64,000 bases of DNA from Bog-532 sp963833835 (GCA_963833835.1 CAWHZI010000016.1:868001-932000); one strand, 5' to 3'; positions 19,538-30,030 are shown, counted from the first letter of the stretch. Program-made: numbers and translations. The notes: a model not told the origin generated them from the letters alone.

Positions 19538-20560
19538 ATGAGCTCCGAAGCCGAGCTGGAGGTCCTGGGCTGGCGCGATGGGCACATCGTCGCCCTCGAC
19601 CAGACCGCGCTCCCGCACGAGATCCGCATGCTTCATCTCACCACGGTCGCCGAGCTGGTGGACGCGATCGGGCGGCTGGCCATCCGCGGCGCCCCGGTGC
19701 TGGGTGCGGCGGGCGCGCTCGGGGTGGCGCTGGCGGCCCGGCTGGCCGAGCGGGACGGCTGGGATGCGGCCCGGCTGGACGCGGCGGTCAAGCAGCTCGC
19801 CGAGGCCCGGCCCACCGCGGTCAACCTGCGCCGGGAGACCGAAGCCGTCGCCGCGGTCATCCCGCAGGGGGCCGCCGCGGTCGAGGCCGCCGCGCTGGCC
19901 ACCATGGCGGCGACCGTGACCGCCAGCCACCGGATGAGCGAACGCGGCGCCCGCTACCTGCGCGAGGTCTGCGGGCCGGCCCCGCTGCGGGTGGAGACGC
20001 ACTGCAACACCGGCAGCCTGGCCTGTCTGGGCTGGGGCAGCGCGCTGGGCGTGATCCGGGCCCTGAACAACGACCAGGCCCTGGCCCACGTGCTGGTCGA
20101 CGAGACCCGGCCGCTGCTCCAGGGGGCCCGGCTGACCTGCTGGGAGCTCGATCAGCTGGCCATCGAGCACTACCTGATCGCGGACGCGGCCGGCCCGTTC
20201 CTGATCAAGGAGGGACTGGTGGACGCGGTGGTGGTCGGCGCGGACCGGGTGGCGGCCAACGGTGACGTGGCCAACAAGATCGGCACCTACAGCCTGGCCC
20301 TGGCCGCCCGGCAGGCGGACATCCCGTTCGTGGTCGTGGTGCCGGAGTCGACCATCGACCCGGCCACTCCGGACGGCCGCCGGATCACGGTCGAGCGCCG
20401 GGCCGGGGACGAGGTCACCCACGTGCTCGGCGTCCCCATCGCGCCGGACGGCACCCGCGCCCTCAACTACGCCTTCGACGTCACCCCGGCCGCCCTGGTC
20501 ACCGCGGTGGTGACCGAAGACCGGGTGATCAAACGCGGCCCCGCGGCCGCGTACCACTAG
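19538..20560 (+). CDS. mtnA: S-methyl-5-thioribose-1-phosphate isomerase
   Basis: The 340-residue protein is a clear MtnA (eIF2B-alpha-like family): 'AIRGAPVLGAAGALG', the catalytic Cys in 'VETHCNTGSLACLGWG', and the catalytic Asp in 'VVGADRVAANGDVANKIGT'. It converts methylthioribose-1-phosphate to the ribulose form in methionine salvage; some homologues also act on 5-deoxyribose-1-phosphate. It diverges, at about 40 bp, from a class II aldolase gene, the arrangement of the DHAP shunt in which an aldolase cleaves the ketose phosphate. No mtnK, mtnP, mtnC or mtnD is in the window. It converges on the GH26 cluster across 56 AT-richer bases without a clear hairpin. Confidence 0.93.
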   Translation: MSSEAELEVLGWRDGHIVALDQTALPHEIRMLHLTTVAELVDAIGRLAIRGAPVLGAAGALGVALAARLAERDGWDAARLDAAVKQLAEARPTAVNLRRETEAVAAVIPQGAAAVEAAALATMAATVTASHRMSERGARYLREVCGPAPLRVETHCNTGSLACLGWGSALGVIRALNNDQALAHVLVDETRPLLQGARLTCWELDQLAIEHYLIADAAGPFLIKEGLVDAVVVGADRVAANGDVANKIGTYSLALAARQADIPFVVVVPESTIDPATPDGRRITVERRAGDEVTHVLGVPIAPDGTRALNYAFDVTPAALVTAVVTEDRVIKRGPAAAYH

Positions 20561-20616
20561 CCATTTTTGACCTTTTTAATTAACTCACTCGTCCCGTGAC
20601 GCGCGCCAAGCCGGCG

Positions 20617-21635
<1,019 letters not shown>

Positions 21636-21639
<4 letters not shown>

Positions 21640-22583
21640 CGCACCAGCCCCGGGTAACTGCGCGCCCCCTGCTGGAACGCGGTCATGGACCCGCTGTTGC
21701 CGAGCCGCCAGTCCTGCTTGCCGACCGCGTCGAACCAGGCGAACCCCAGCAGCCCGTAGGAGCGGATGCCGGCGTACAGGTCGGTGATCTTGGCCGTCTG
21801 GCCCGCCGCGGTCCCGGCCGCCGTCTCGGCCACCAGGATGGGGTCGTTGGTCAGCGCCCGGACCGCGACGATGGTCGGCCCGAACAGCGAGGAGAACGTC
21901 ATCGACGGCTGGGCGTAGTAGCCGTCGATGCCGACCCAGGTCACGTAGGAACTGCCCGGCCACCACGGCCCCGGGGCCGAGATGCCCTGGGCGGTCTGCA
22001 CGATGTTGATCGTCCACAGCCAGGTCACGTTGTCCGCCCCGTAGGTGCGGAACAGCGTGACGATGTGCCGCCATGCGGCCACGAATGCCGCCGGGGACGT
22101 GTGCCCGGAGGCCCAGGAGTACCAGGTCCCGTTCATCTCGTGCCCGAAGCCGATCACCACCGGGTTGGCGTAGGACCGCACCGCGGTGGCGAACTGGCCC
22201 AGGTACCCGTCGTACTGGCCCGAGGCGATGGCGGTCAGGCTGACGTCGGTCGGGTCCAGCTGCACGAGCGGCACCCCGCCGTGCCGCGAGACGGTGGCGG
22301 CGAAGCTGGCCTGGAACGGCTCTCGCCAGCCGCTGTAGTACATGTCCAGGTTGGGCCGGACACCAGCCTGGCCGGTGAAACTGTCGACCCCGGCGTAGGA
22401 GTGCGGCGACTGCGGGGTGTACAGGCCCAGCCAGGACTGCGGGCTGGTCCGCAGGGTGACGTTGGCCTTTTTGGGCGCGGGCAGCGCGACCGAGGACCGG
22501 TCGTGCCGGACGGCCACCGTGACCACCGCGGCCACCACGATCAGGGCGACCACGATGGCCGCGATCCGGAGTAGCAATCTCAT
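21636..22583 (-). CDS. GH26 glycoside hydrolase, copy 2 (module 1)
   Basis: The start is ATG 22583, overlapping the GT2 stop by ATGA; 315 residues. An N-terminal hydrophobic helix ('LLLRIAAIVVALIVVAAVV') acts as signal or anchor. The GH26 domain has acid/base E149 in 'GHEMNGTWYSWA' and nucleophile E253 in 'ILVAETAAG'. The section between them ('NIVQTAQGISAPGPWWPG') is like copy 3 and unlike copies 1 and 4. It is translationally coupled to both neighbours. It most likely trims or releases the polymer made by the module 1 synthase outside the membrane. Confidence 0.9.
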
Positions 22584-24163
22584 ACGTTCGTCCCCCCGAC
22601 GACCCGTAGGTGGTTGCGCCGCGCGCCCAGCGCCATCGCGGTGATGGCGCTGGTCAACAGCCCGACGACGAGCAGCGGCACGAAATTGGGGCCGTAGGTG
22701 GCTAGCCGCCAGCAGGCCAGCCCGACCCAGGCCAGGCTGGTGCCGCCGTTCCAGATGGCCAGGCCGACCCAGATCCGCCGGGTCCCGGCCTTGCGGCTGG
22801 ACCCGCCGGTGGACTGCCAGCCCAGCTGCCGGCGGCGGCAGATGTCCCACAGTGCCATCACGTGGGCCCATCCGTAGAGGAGCTTGGCCATGAACGCCTC
22901 CGGGCCGAAGTGGCAGCGGTGCCAGGCCGGGAACACGACCAGCGTGTAGATGAACGACGGCAGGATGAACAGGTAGTTGATCAGCCGGACCCGGTCCGGG
23001 AGCAGGGTCAGCATGACCAGCGGGATGGCCGGGGCGGCGAAGGTGAACAGCGCGGTGTGGATGTAGTAGCAGTAGCCGGACAGGTAGCAGAACCGGCTCC
23101 GCCAGGCCATCTTCAGCGCCCAGAACCGGCGCGAGCCCGCCAGCGCCATCGAGCCGGCGCACCACCGGTACTGCTGGGTCAGGAACGAGTCCGGGTCGGA
23201 CGGGCACAGCCCGGTGGCCAGCGGGATCGGGATGTAGCGCAGGCCCCAGCCCGCCCGCCGCAGGTCGAAGCCGGTGTGCACGTCCTCGGAGTGCCCGATC
23301 AGCGTCGACCCGCCGTTGGCGGCCAGCGCCTCGCGCCGGTACATGGCGCAGGAGCCCACGCAGATGGCGCCGTCGTGCCGGTCCCGGGAGACCTGCACCA
23401 TCCGGTAGAACAGCTCCTGGACCGCGCCGGCGCCGCGCTCGGTCCAGGACATGCGCGCGGTGGTCCGGAAGTACTGCGGGGACTGGACGATGCCGAGTGA
23501 GTCGTCGAGCTCGAAGTAGGGCAGCAGCTCGCCGGGCAGGTCGGCCCGCGGGGCGAAGTCGGCGTCCAGGATCAAGATGAACTCGCCCGCGGTGTGAGCG
23601 AAGGCGTGGCGGAGGTTCCCGGCTTTCTTCATCCAGCCGCGGTTCGGGCGGCGGGCCCAGGTGAACCCGAAGCTCCGGGCCAGCTGCCGGACGCTCTCGT
23701 CCGGCCCGTCGTCCAGCACGTAGGCCATCACCTCGCCGGGGTAGGCCGCGACCAGCTGGGCCACGTACGTCCAGGTGTTGACGAGCACCGCGGCGGGTTC
23801 GCCGCAGATGGGCAGGAAGATGTCCAGCGACGGGTACCGGGCCGGGTGCCAGCCGTCCACCAGCGCGCGGTGCCGGTCCTGGTCGAACTCCCGGGTGCCG
23901 GCGTTCACGCACAGGGAGATGACGTAGTAGGCGATGGTGAACAGCACGAACGGCAGGAAGACCCAGGTGAAGACCGGGTTGAGGAACACGAACCGGGACT
24001 GGCTGATCAGCAGGGCGCCGAAGCTGGCCAGCGACGTCCGGCTGATCAGCGCGAGGTTCCGGTCGGAGTACCGGGCCTTCTCCTCGTCACTCGGCGGGTT
24101 GGGCAGGTTGAGCCCGTACCGGCGATGCCGGCCCCGGTTCGGTGCCCGCTCAGCCGTGACCAT
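22580..24163 (-). CDS. Cellulose-synthase-like GT2 glycosyltransferase (module 1)
   Basis: This 527-residue membrane protein has two N-terminal helices, a GT-A domain with 'YVLDDGPDE', 'LILDADFAPRADL' (DxD), 'SEDVHTGFDLRRAGW' (the TED position) and 'QQYRWCAGSM' (QxxRW), followed by about five helices. This is the BcsA/CeSA-type processive synthase plan, in which UDP- or GDP-sugars are polymerised and extruded. It lacks a PilZ domain, so direct c-di-GMP activation through that module is not expected. It overlaps the upstream GT39 gene by 14 bp and the downstream GH26 by 4 bp. It is close to the module 3 GT2 and more distant from module 2. The sugar donor is unknown. Confidence 0.9.
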   Translation of the reverse strand: MVTAERAPNRGRHRRYGLNLPNPPSDEEKARYSDRNLALISRTSLASFGALLISQSRFVFLNPVFTWVFLPFVLFTIAYYVISLCVNAGTREFDQDRHRALVDGWHPARYPSLDIFLPICGEPAAVLVNTWTYVAQLVAAYPGEVMAYVLDDGPDESVRQLARSFGFTWARRPNRGWMKKAGNLRHAFAHTAGEFILILDADFAPRADLPGELLPYFELDDSLGIVQSPQYFRTTARMSWTERGAGAVQELFYRMVQVSRDRHDGAICVGSCAMYRREALAANGGSTLIGHSEDVHTGFDLRRAGWGLRYIPIPLATGLCPSDPDSFLTQQYRWCAGSMALAGSRRFWALKMAWRSRFCYLSGYCYYIHTALFTFAAPAIPLVMLTLLPDRVRLINYLFILPSFIYTLVVFPAWHRCHFGPEAFMAKLLYGWAHVMALWDICRRRQLGWQSTGGSSRKAGTRRIWVGLAIWNGGTSLAWVGLACWRLATYGPNFVPLLVVGLLTSAITAMALGARRNHLRVVGGTNV

Positions 24164-25865
24164 GGCTTCCCGGGGTCGTCGGCGGTTCGTAGGCCCAGAT
24201 CGTGTACTGGCCGATGGTCGACGGTGCGACCGCGACGACCCGGTAGTCGCCGGTGGTCCCCAGGTCGGAGACGATCTCGCCGTCGGTCCGGGCGGTGTCG
24301 GTGAAGCTGACGACGATCAGCGAGAAGTAGTGCTGGTTGACGGCGGCGCGGTAGGCGGCGGGGCCGGTCAGCGTCTGGCCGGCGCCGGGCGGGCGGTAGT
24401 GGAAGGACCAGGTGCCGGACCAGCGCGACGGGGCCACCATGGCCCGCAGGTAGTAGGCCGGGACGCTGTCGTCCTCGGCCAGGTACCGGCCTGGGTGCTG
24501 GCGGGTGAGCGTCTGGAGGGCGGTGATCAGCCGGGCCGAGTTCGGCCACTGCCGGTAGATGCCGGAGGCTTGTTCCCGGCCGCTGACCGCCAGCGGGACC
24601 ACGGCCACGGCCAGCAGGGCCGCGGTCACGGCCAGGTGCACGCTCTTACGCCGGCCGACGGTGGTCAGACCGGCGATCGCGTACCCGGCGGCCGCGGCCG
24701 CGAACCAGGCCCCGAAGTCGACGTACTGGGACAGGGTCGCGGTGCTGGCGTGGATCCGTACCTCGTTCAGCGGGGCCAGGAACCCGGTGGCGGCGAAGAC
24801 GGCCAGGATCAGCGCCTCGCTCCGGTTGCGCCATACCGCCACGATCGCCCCGGCCGCGGCGATGAGGCAGATCATCCCGACCCACTTCCACGAGTCGCCC
24901 AGGGCCAGCCGGGCCGGGCTGCCGCCGGTGTGGGTCACGGTGGTGTGCAGCACCCCGGCCCCGTAGCCGGAGCCGCCGATGGCCAGCAGCACGCTGATCA
25001 GCCCGGTCGTGCCCGCGGCGACGTAACCGGCCCGGGCCACGCCGGCCTTGGCCCCGCGGTGGCGCGCGGTGGTCAGCCCGGCCAGGGCGACGACCGCCGG
25101 GTCGCACAGCACGGTCGAGTACTTGGTCGCGTTGGCCAGCACCAGCAGTACCGTCCCGGCCAGGAGCAGCAGGGTGGAGTCGTCATGGTCCCGGGCCGCC
25201 ACCACGCACCAGGCCGCCGCGGCCAGCAGCAGCAGGGCCATCGCGTCGAAGGTCGCGAACGCGCCCAGGCGCAGGGTCGGGCCGAGCACGGCGAACAGGG
25301 CCGCGGCGCACCCGGCGGCCCGGCCCCCGAACAGCTTGCCGGTCAGGCTCCACAGCAGCGCGGTCGCGCCCAGCATGAACAGCAGGGACAAGATCCGCGC
25401 CCCGGCCAGGCCACCGAGGGTGTCGGCCAGCGCCCCGGCCGGCGGGTAGAGGACCGGGGCGCCGGAGAAGTAGCCCGAGTAGCCGGGCACCGGGGTCCCG
25501 TGCAGCCAGTGGGCCAGGATCGCGTGCCCGGCCGACAGGTACGCGGCCTCGTTGACGAACGCCGTGTTGGACCAGACCAGCTGCAGAGACCAGATCGCCT
25601 GCACGGTCAGGACGGCCAGCAGGACCAGCCCGGACAGGTGGCCGAGCAGGCCGTTGCCGCGGGGCCTGGGTTCCGGGTCGTCCGGGCCCGGCTCGTCGGG
25701 ACGCAGGATCGGCTGCGGCCGGGTCTCGGGCACGCCCAGCAGCCACGGCCGCCGGCTCTCGGGCACCCGCACCACCGGCTGCGGCCGGGTCGGTGCTGGC
25801 TGGGCCGGGGCCGGCCGGGGGTCGAGCCGCGTCGCGTCGCGGGCGATGGAGGCCTCCGAGGTCAC
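24150..25865 (-). CDS. GT39/ArnT-like integral membrane glycosyltransferase (module 1)
   Basis: The start is GTG 25865, overlapping the previous stop as GTGA; 571 residues. A Pro/Arg-rich cytoplasmic N-terminus of about 75 residues precedes some twelve membrane helices and a C-terminal soluble domain. This matches GT-C enzymes that move sugars from polyprenyl phosphate. The first extracytoplasmic loop has N105-E106 ('TAFVNEAAYLSAGH'), where modules 2 and 3 keep the Asp-Glu pair found in PMT/ArnT-type enzymes. The Asn may lower or alter activity. A second clue to kinship is the shared 'GTWSFHYRP'-like C-terminal region. Confidence 0.85.
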   Translation of the reverse strand: MTSEASIARDATRLDPRPAPAQPAPTRPQPVVRVPESRRPWLLGVPETRPQPILRPDEPGPDDPEPRPRGNGLLGHLSGLVLLAVLTVQAIWSLQLVWSNTAFVNEAAYLSAGHAILAHWLHGTPVPGYSGYFSGAPVLYPPAGALADTLGGLAGARILSLLFMLGATALLWSLTGKLFGGRAAGCAAALFAVLGPTLRLGAFATFDAMALLLLAAAAWCVVAARDHDDSTLLLLAGTVLLVLANATKYSTVLCDPAVVALAGLTTARHRGAKAGVARAGYVAAGTTGLISVLLAIGGSGYGAGVLHTTVTHTGGSPARLALGDSWKWVGMICLIAAAGAIVAVWRNRSEALILAVFAATGFLAPLNEVRIHASTATLSQYVDFGAWFAAAAAGYAIAGLTTVGRRKSVHLAVTAALLAVAVVPLAVSGREQASGIYRQWPNSARLITALQTLTRQHPGRYLAEDDSVPAYYLRAMVAPSRWSGTWSFHYRPPGAGQTLTGPAAYRAAVNQHYFSLIVVSFTDTARTDGEIVSDLGTTGDYRVVAVAPSTIGQYTIWAYEPPTTPGSHGHG

Positions 25866-26902
25866 GAGCCGGGCCGGTGGTAGGCGCTGGCGCCCTTCTT
25901 GAACGCGCTGAACGCGGCCGCGTTCTGCAGGCCGAAGGGCTGGCCCTTCCCCTTGTCGGTGGAGTTGAAGTAGACCAGGCCGAGCAGCCCGTACGCCTTG
26001 ACCCCGGCGAACATGTCGGCCACCTTGGCCAGCTGGCCGGCCTGCGGCGTGACGCCGGTCTCGCCGATGAGGATCGGCGCGCTGGTCAGCTCCCGGACCT
26101 GGGCGATGGTCGGGCCGAACAGCGGGGCGAACTGCCAGTTCGGCTTCAGGTAGTAGCCGTCGATACCGACCCAGTTCACGTAGGCGCGGCCGGGCCACCA
26201 GGCCTTGGGCGAGGGGATCTGGCCCTGCTGGGTGTCGTTGATGATGTTGACCGTCCACATCCAGGTCACATTGGTCGCGCCGAGCGCGCGGAACAGGGTG
26301 ACGATGTGCTGCCAGGCCTTCACGAACGTCGCCGGGCTGGTGTGGGTGTAGCCCCAGCTCGACCAGCTGCCGTTCATCTCGTGCCCGAAGCCGAGGACGA
26401 TCGGGCCGTGGTAGGCCTTCACGGCCACGGCGTAGGAGCTGAGGTAACCGTCGTACTTGCCGGACGCGATCGAGGCCACGTTGATGCCGGTCGGGTCGAT
26501 CTGCACCAGCGGCACCGCGCCGTCCGCAGCCGCCTTCTTGACGAACGCCGTCTGGAACGACTCGTACCAGCCGCTGTAGTACATGACCAGGTCGGGGGAG
26601 GTGCCGCTGGCTTTGCGGAACGACGTCACCCCGGCGTAGCTGAGCGGGCTGCCCTGGGTGTAGACGCCCAGGTAGCCGTCGGCCGCGGCGGGCAGCTGCG
26701 CCGGCAGCGGCTTCACCCCGTTCGAGTTGTGGTTGTAGACCACCACCCCGGCCGCGATCACGATGGCGGCGACGACCGCGCCGGCCACCTTGAGCAGCCG
26801 ACGGGACCGGCGGGGCCGGTTCTGGTGCCGCTGGCTGCGGCTCCCAGTCGGGCCCGGCCCGGGCGGCGTGGTGGTGCCGAGATCAGTATCGGCGTTTCTC
26901 AT
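25862..26902 (-). CDS. GH26 glycoside hydrolase, copy 3 (module 2)
   Basis: The 346-residue protein has a basic N-terminus, a membrane anchor at about residues 38-55 ('VAGAVVAAIVIAAGVVVY') and a GH26 domain with acid/base E175 in 'GHEMNGSWSSWG' and nucleophile E281 in 'ILIGETGVT'. The central segment 'NIINDTQQGQIPSPKAWWPG' groups it with copy 2. It starts inside the GT2 stop (ATGA, 26899-26902) and its own stop overlaps the GTG of the next GT39 gene (25862-25865). Same inferred role: periplasmic-side cleavage of a beta-glycan. Confidence 0.9.
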   Translation of the reverse strand: MRNADTDLGTTTPPGPGPTGSRSQRHQNRPRRSRRLLKVAGAVVAAIVIAAGVVVYNHNSNGVKPLPAQLPAAADGYLGVYTQGSPLSYAGVTSFRKASGTSPDLVMYYSGWYESFQTAFVKKAAADGAVPLVQIDPTGINVASIASGKYDGYLSSYAVAVKAYHGPIVLGFGHEMNGSWSSWGYTHTSPATFVKAWQHIVTLFRALGATNVTWMWTVNIINDTQQGQIPSPKAWWPGRAYVNWVGIDGYYLKPNWQFAPLFGPTIAQVRELTSAPILIGETGVTPQAGQLAKVADMFAGVKAYGLLGLVYFNSTDKGKGQPFGLQNAAAFSAFKKGASAYHRPGS

Positions 26903-28503
26903 GCTGCTGCCTCCTCAGGCCAGGGGGGTTTCCGGACGCCTTTGCTCCGCGTCAACAGGGGGGCGGTCATGTAGAGCTGGACGCCGGCCAGCAGCTCGGT
27001 TGCCCAGTAGGGGTGCCAGCCGTACTGGTGCACCCGCACGGCCAGGCCCGACCAGAGCAGGAGCTGGACGGCCACGATCCAGGTCCGCAGGATGCGGTTG
27101 ACCGTGCGGGGTACCTGACCCTGTTCCGGTGACGCGCCGGTGGGCACCCACTCGGCTACCCGGTCCCGCAGCGCGTACCACACCGCGTACAGGTGGCAGC
27201 ACGAGTTCATCAGGCACACCCGGTAGATCGTCGGCCGCCAGCCCCCGCTCAGCAGCGGGAACGCGAACAGCGTGGCCGCCAGCGCGGGCAGCAGCGGTAG
27301 GTAGTTCTGCGGGTGGACCAGGCCCGGGTAGAACCAGATCATCGTCAGCGTCGGGAACGGCCCGGTCAGCAGCAGCGCGGCCGAGGACATGTAGTACAGG
27401 AACGCGGCCCAGAACGCGGTCCGCTGCTTCCAGTCGAACGGGGCGGCCAGGAAGTGGTCGTCCACCATCAGCAGCATCGACGACCGGCACCAGCGGGCCT
27501 GCTGGTTGGCCAGGGACGGGAAGTCGGCCGGGGCCACCCCGCGGGCCAGGCACAGCGGCAGGTACCGGGTCTCCTGCCCGGCCGCCCACAGCTTCACGCC
27601 CGAGTGCACGTCCTCGCCGATCGGGACCTGGGCGAACCCGCCCGCCACGGCCACCGAGGCCCGCCGGTAGACCAGGTTCGTGCCCGCGCAGATCGCGGCC
27701 CGGTACCGGTCCCGGGCCGGCTGGATGTACCGGAAGAAGATCTCCTGCAGGGTGCCCGCGTAGCGCTGGATGTAGGACAGCGAGCGGTTGCCGACGTCGT
27801 AGAACTGGGCCGTCTGCACGATCCCGACGGCCGGATCGGCGAAGTACGGCATGGTCTCGTACAGGAACTCGGGCCGGACCGCGAAGTCCGCGTCCAGGAC
27901 CACGATGAAGTCACCGGCGCTGATGCCCAGCGCGTGGGTGAGGTTGCCCGCCTTCTTCAGCTCCCCGGGGTGCGGCCGCACCACGTAGCGCAGCCCGTGC
28001 CGGTCGGCCAGCTCGCGCACCTCGGCCCGGGCCGAGTCGTCCAGCACGTAGACGATCTTCTCCCCGCCCCAGCGCAGCGCCCGGGCGTGCCGCATCGTGT
28101 TGTCCAGCAGCGCCAGCGGCTCGCCCGCGCTGGGCAGGAACACATCGACGCTCTCACCCTGCTCCCGGTAGGCCGCCACGATGGCCTGGTGCTCGGCCAG
28201 GGTCAGCCGGGGCCGGCCGACCCGGAGCCAGAAGTTGACCACCACCGGCGGCACCATGACCATGAGCAGCAGCCACATCAGCGGGGACACCAGCCAGGCC
28301 CTGGCCGCCACGTGCACGTAGCCGTAGAGAATGCCGGCCGACGCCACCAGCAGCCAGGCGAACACCAGCCGCCGCGGCCGCCCGAAGTACTTGTACTTCT
28401 CCTGATCGTCCGGCGGCGACGGCAGATAGCACTCCGCCGGCGTTCCCGCGCTCGTGGGCTCGGCGTTGGCCGGGTCCGTGTTGGCCGAGTCAGTGACCAG
28501 CAA
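26899..28503 (-). CDS. Cellulose-synthase-like GT2 glycosyltransferase (module 2)
   Basis: The only plausible start is TTG 28503 (G-rich Shine-Dalgarno upstream), giving 534 residues and a 14-bp overlap with the upstream GT39 gene, identical in length to the module 1 overlap. The GT-A domain has 'YVLDDSARAE', 'VVLDADFAVRPEF', 'GEDVHSGVKLW' and 'QQARWCRSSM', the last being a variant of the QQYRW found in modules 1 and 3. Multiple membrane helices flank it. Sequence divergence from the other two GT2 proteins suggests a different product or acceptor. It is membrane-located and has no PilZ domain. Confidence 0.88.
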   Translation of the reverse strand: MLVTDSANTDPANAEPTSAGTPAECYLPSPPDDQEKYKYFGRPRRLVFAWLLVASAGILYGYVHVAARAWLVSPLMWLLLMVMVPPVVVNFWLRVGRPRLTLAEHQAIVAAYREQGESVDVFLPSAGEPLALLDNTMRHARALRWGGEKIVYVLDDSARAEVRELADRHGLRYVVRPHPGELKKAGNLTHALGISAGDFIVVLDADFAVRPEFLYETMPYFADPAVGIVQTAQFYDVGNRSLSYIQRYAGTLQEIFFRYIQPARDRYRAAICAGTNLVYRRASVAVAGGFAQVPIGEDVHSGVKLWAAGQETRYLPLCLARGVAPADFPSLANQQARWCRSSMLLMVDDHFLAAPFDWKQRTAFWAAFLYYMSSAALLLTGPFPTLTMIWFYPGLVHPQNYLPLLPALAATLFAFPLLSGGWRPTIYRVCLMNSCCHLYAVWYALRDRVAEWVPTGASPEQGQVPRTVNRILRTWIVAVQLLLWSGLAVRVHQYGWHPYWATELLAGVQLYMTAPLLTRSKGVRKPPWPEEAAA

Positions 28504-30025
28504 GGCGCCCCCCGCCCTCAGCCCAGACCGTGAACCGGCCCGCGCGGGCCAGCACGTGGTAACCGCCGGTGCGCCGCAGGTCCGCGGTGATCTGCGCGTC
28601 GGCCGCCGCGGTGTCCCCGAAGTCCACGACGACCAGCGCGAAGTGGTGCCGCGAGATCGCGGCCGCGTACGACGCGGCCCCCGCGGGCTCGCCCCCGTAC
28701 CGGAAGGACCGGGTGCCGGACCAGTTCTGCCAGCGCACCTGCGACTGCAGGTAGTAGGCGGGCACCACGTCGTCGTCGGCCAGATAATTGCCGGGATGGG
28801 CGTGGGTGGCCGGGCCCAGCACCCGGACCAGCGCGGTCGCGTCCGGCCAGCCCCGGTGCAGGGCGTGCGCGCCGCCCATCGAGCCGAACAACGTGGCCGC
28901 GGCGATGGGCAGCGCCATCACCGCAGCCCAGCCGTACCCCCGGTCGACCCGGCTCAGCCGGGCCAGCGCGTAGCCCGCCGCGATGGCCGCGAACCACGCC
29001 CCGAACACCACGTGGCTGGCCAGGCCGTCCGTGCTGTGCCGCGCGGCCTGGGCCGCCGGGACCAGCAGCCCCGCTGCCAGCAGCACCACCGGCAGGAAGC
29101 GGGCCGGGGCCAGCTGGGGCCCCCGCCTGCGCGCCGACAGCCACACGCCGAGCCCGGCCAGCACCAGGATCAGGCTGGTCTCCACGTAAGCGTCCCGGAG
29201 CACGGTCGGCCCAGCGGCGTCCCCGGCCGGATAAGCCAGCGCCCCCGCCCATACGCTCGGCCAGTAATTCTGCCCGCCCGCCACCACCGCCGCGCCCACC
29301 GGCACCGCCCACGCGCCCAGCACCATCGCCGCGCCGAGCGCCCTGGCCCCACGCGCCCGCGACCGCCCCGCCAGCAACACCACGCCCACCAGCACCGGCA
29401 CGAACAGCACGGTCGCGTACTCGGTGACGTTCGCCGCGGCCAGGCCCAGCCCGCACCCGGCCAGCAGGGCCACTCGAGCCCAGCGGCCGGCGTCAGCGGC
29501 CCGCACACCCAGCCAGGCGGCCAGGGCCAGCAGGAGCAGCGCGGGCGCGTCCGCGGTGGCCAGACTGCCCAGGAACTGCGTCCCGGCCAGCGTCGCGAAC
29601 AGCGCGCACGCCAGCAGCGCCGCCCGCCGTCCGTACAGCCGGGCCGCGGTGGCCCACAGCAGCGCCGTGACGCCGAGCATCAGGCCCAGCGACAGCAGCC
29701 GGGCCGCACCCACGCCGCCGGCGCCGCCGGCCAGCGCGCCTACCAGCGGGTAGGCCGCCGGCGCCCCGGGCAGGTAGGCGCCCAGGTCCGGGATCGGCGC
29801 GGCGTGCACCCAGTGCGCCCACTCCAGGTGGCCGGCCCACAGGTACCCGGCCTCATCCTGGTCGGCGGTGCCGGTCCAGACCAGCCGGACGGACAGCCCG
29901 GCCTGGACCAGCAGGACCGCGCCCAGTGCCCAGCCCGCCCGCGGTGCACCACGCGCACGCCGGGTCGCGCCCGCCGCGACCGCACCGGCCGCGGGGGGCG
30001 CCACCTGGGAGATTGCCGACACCAC
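28490..30025 (-). CDS. GT39/ArnT-like integral membrane glycosyltransferase (module 2)
   Basis: The 511-residue polytopic protein starts at GTG 30025 (or GTG 30022), 5 bp after the upstream GH26 stop. About twelve Ala/Leu/Val-rich helices follow. The first loop retains the GT-C acidic pair D57-E58 in 'TADQDEAGYLWAGH'. The soluble C-terminus has 'YLADDDVVPAYYLQSQV', matching the equivalent position in the other two copies ('YLAEDDSVPAYYL', 'MLVEDPSIGEYYL'). It likely adds a sugar or lipid-linked unit on the outer face of the membrane. Acceptor and donor are unknown. Confidence 0.85.
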   Translation of the reverse strand: MVSAISQVAPPAAGAVAAGATRRARGAPRAGWALGAVLLVQAGLSVRLVWTGTADQDEAGYLWAGHLEWAHWVHAAPIPDLGAYLPGAPAAYPLVGALAGGAGGVGAARLLSLGLMLGVTALLWATAARLYGRRAALLACALFATLAGTQFLGSLATADAPALLLLALAAWLGVRAADAGRWARVALLAGCGLGLAAANVTEYATVLFVPVLVGVVLLAGRSRARGARALGAAMVLGAWAVPVGAAVVAGGQNYWPSVWAGALAYPAGDAAGPTVLRDAYVETSLILVLAGLGVWLSARRRGPQLAPARFLPVVLLAAGLLVPAAQAARHSTDGLASHVVFGAWFAAIAAGYALARLSRVDRGYGWAAVMALPIAAATLFGSMGGAHALHRGWPDATALVRVLGPATHAHPGNYLADDDVVPAYYLQSQVRWQNWSGTRSFRYGGEPAGAASYAAAISRHHFALVVVDFGDTAAADAQITADLRRTGGYHVLARAGRFTVWAEGGGRLAGH

Positions 30026-30030
30026 GGTGG

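Noticed and set aside
17412..20560. Aminotransferase and aldolase as part of a secondary-metabolite cluster
   Set aside because: No PKS, NRPS, terpene or RiPP core gene occurs in the region; the mtnA neighbour gives a primary-metabolism reading.
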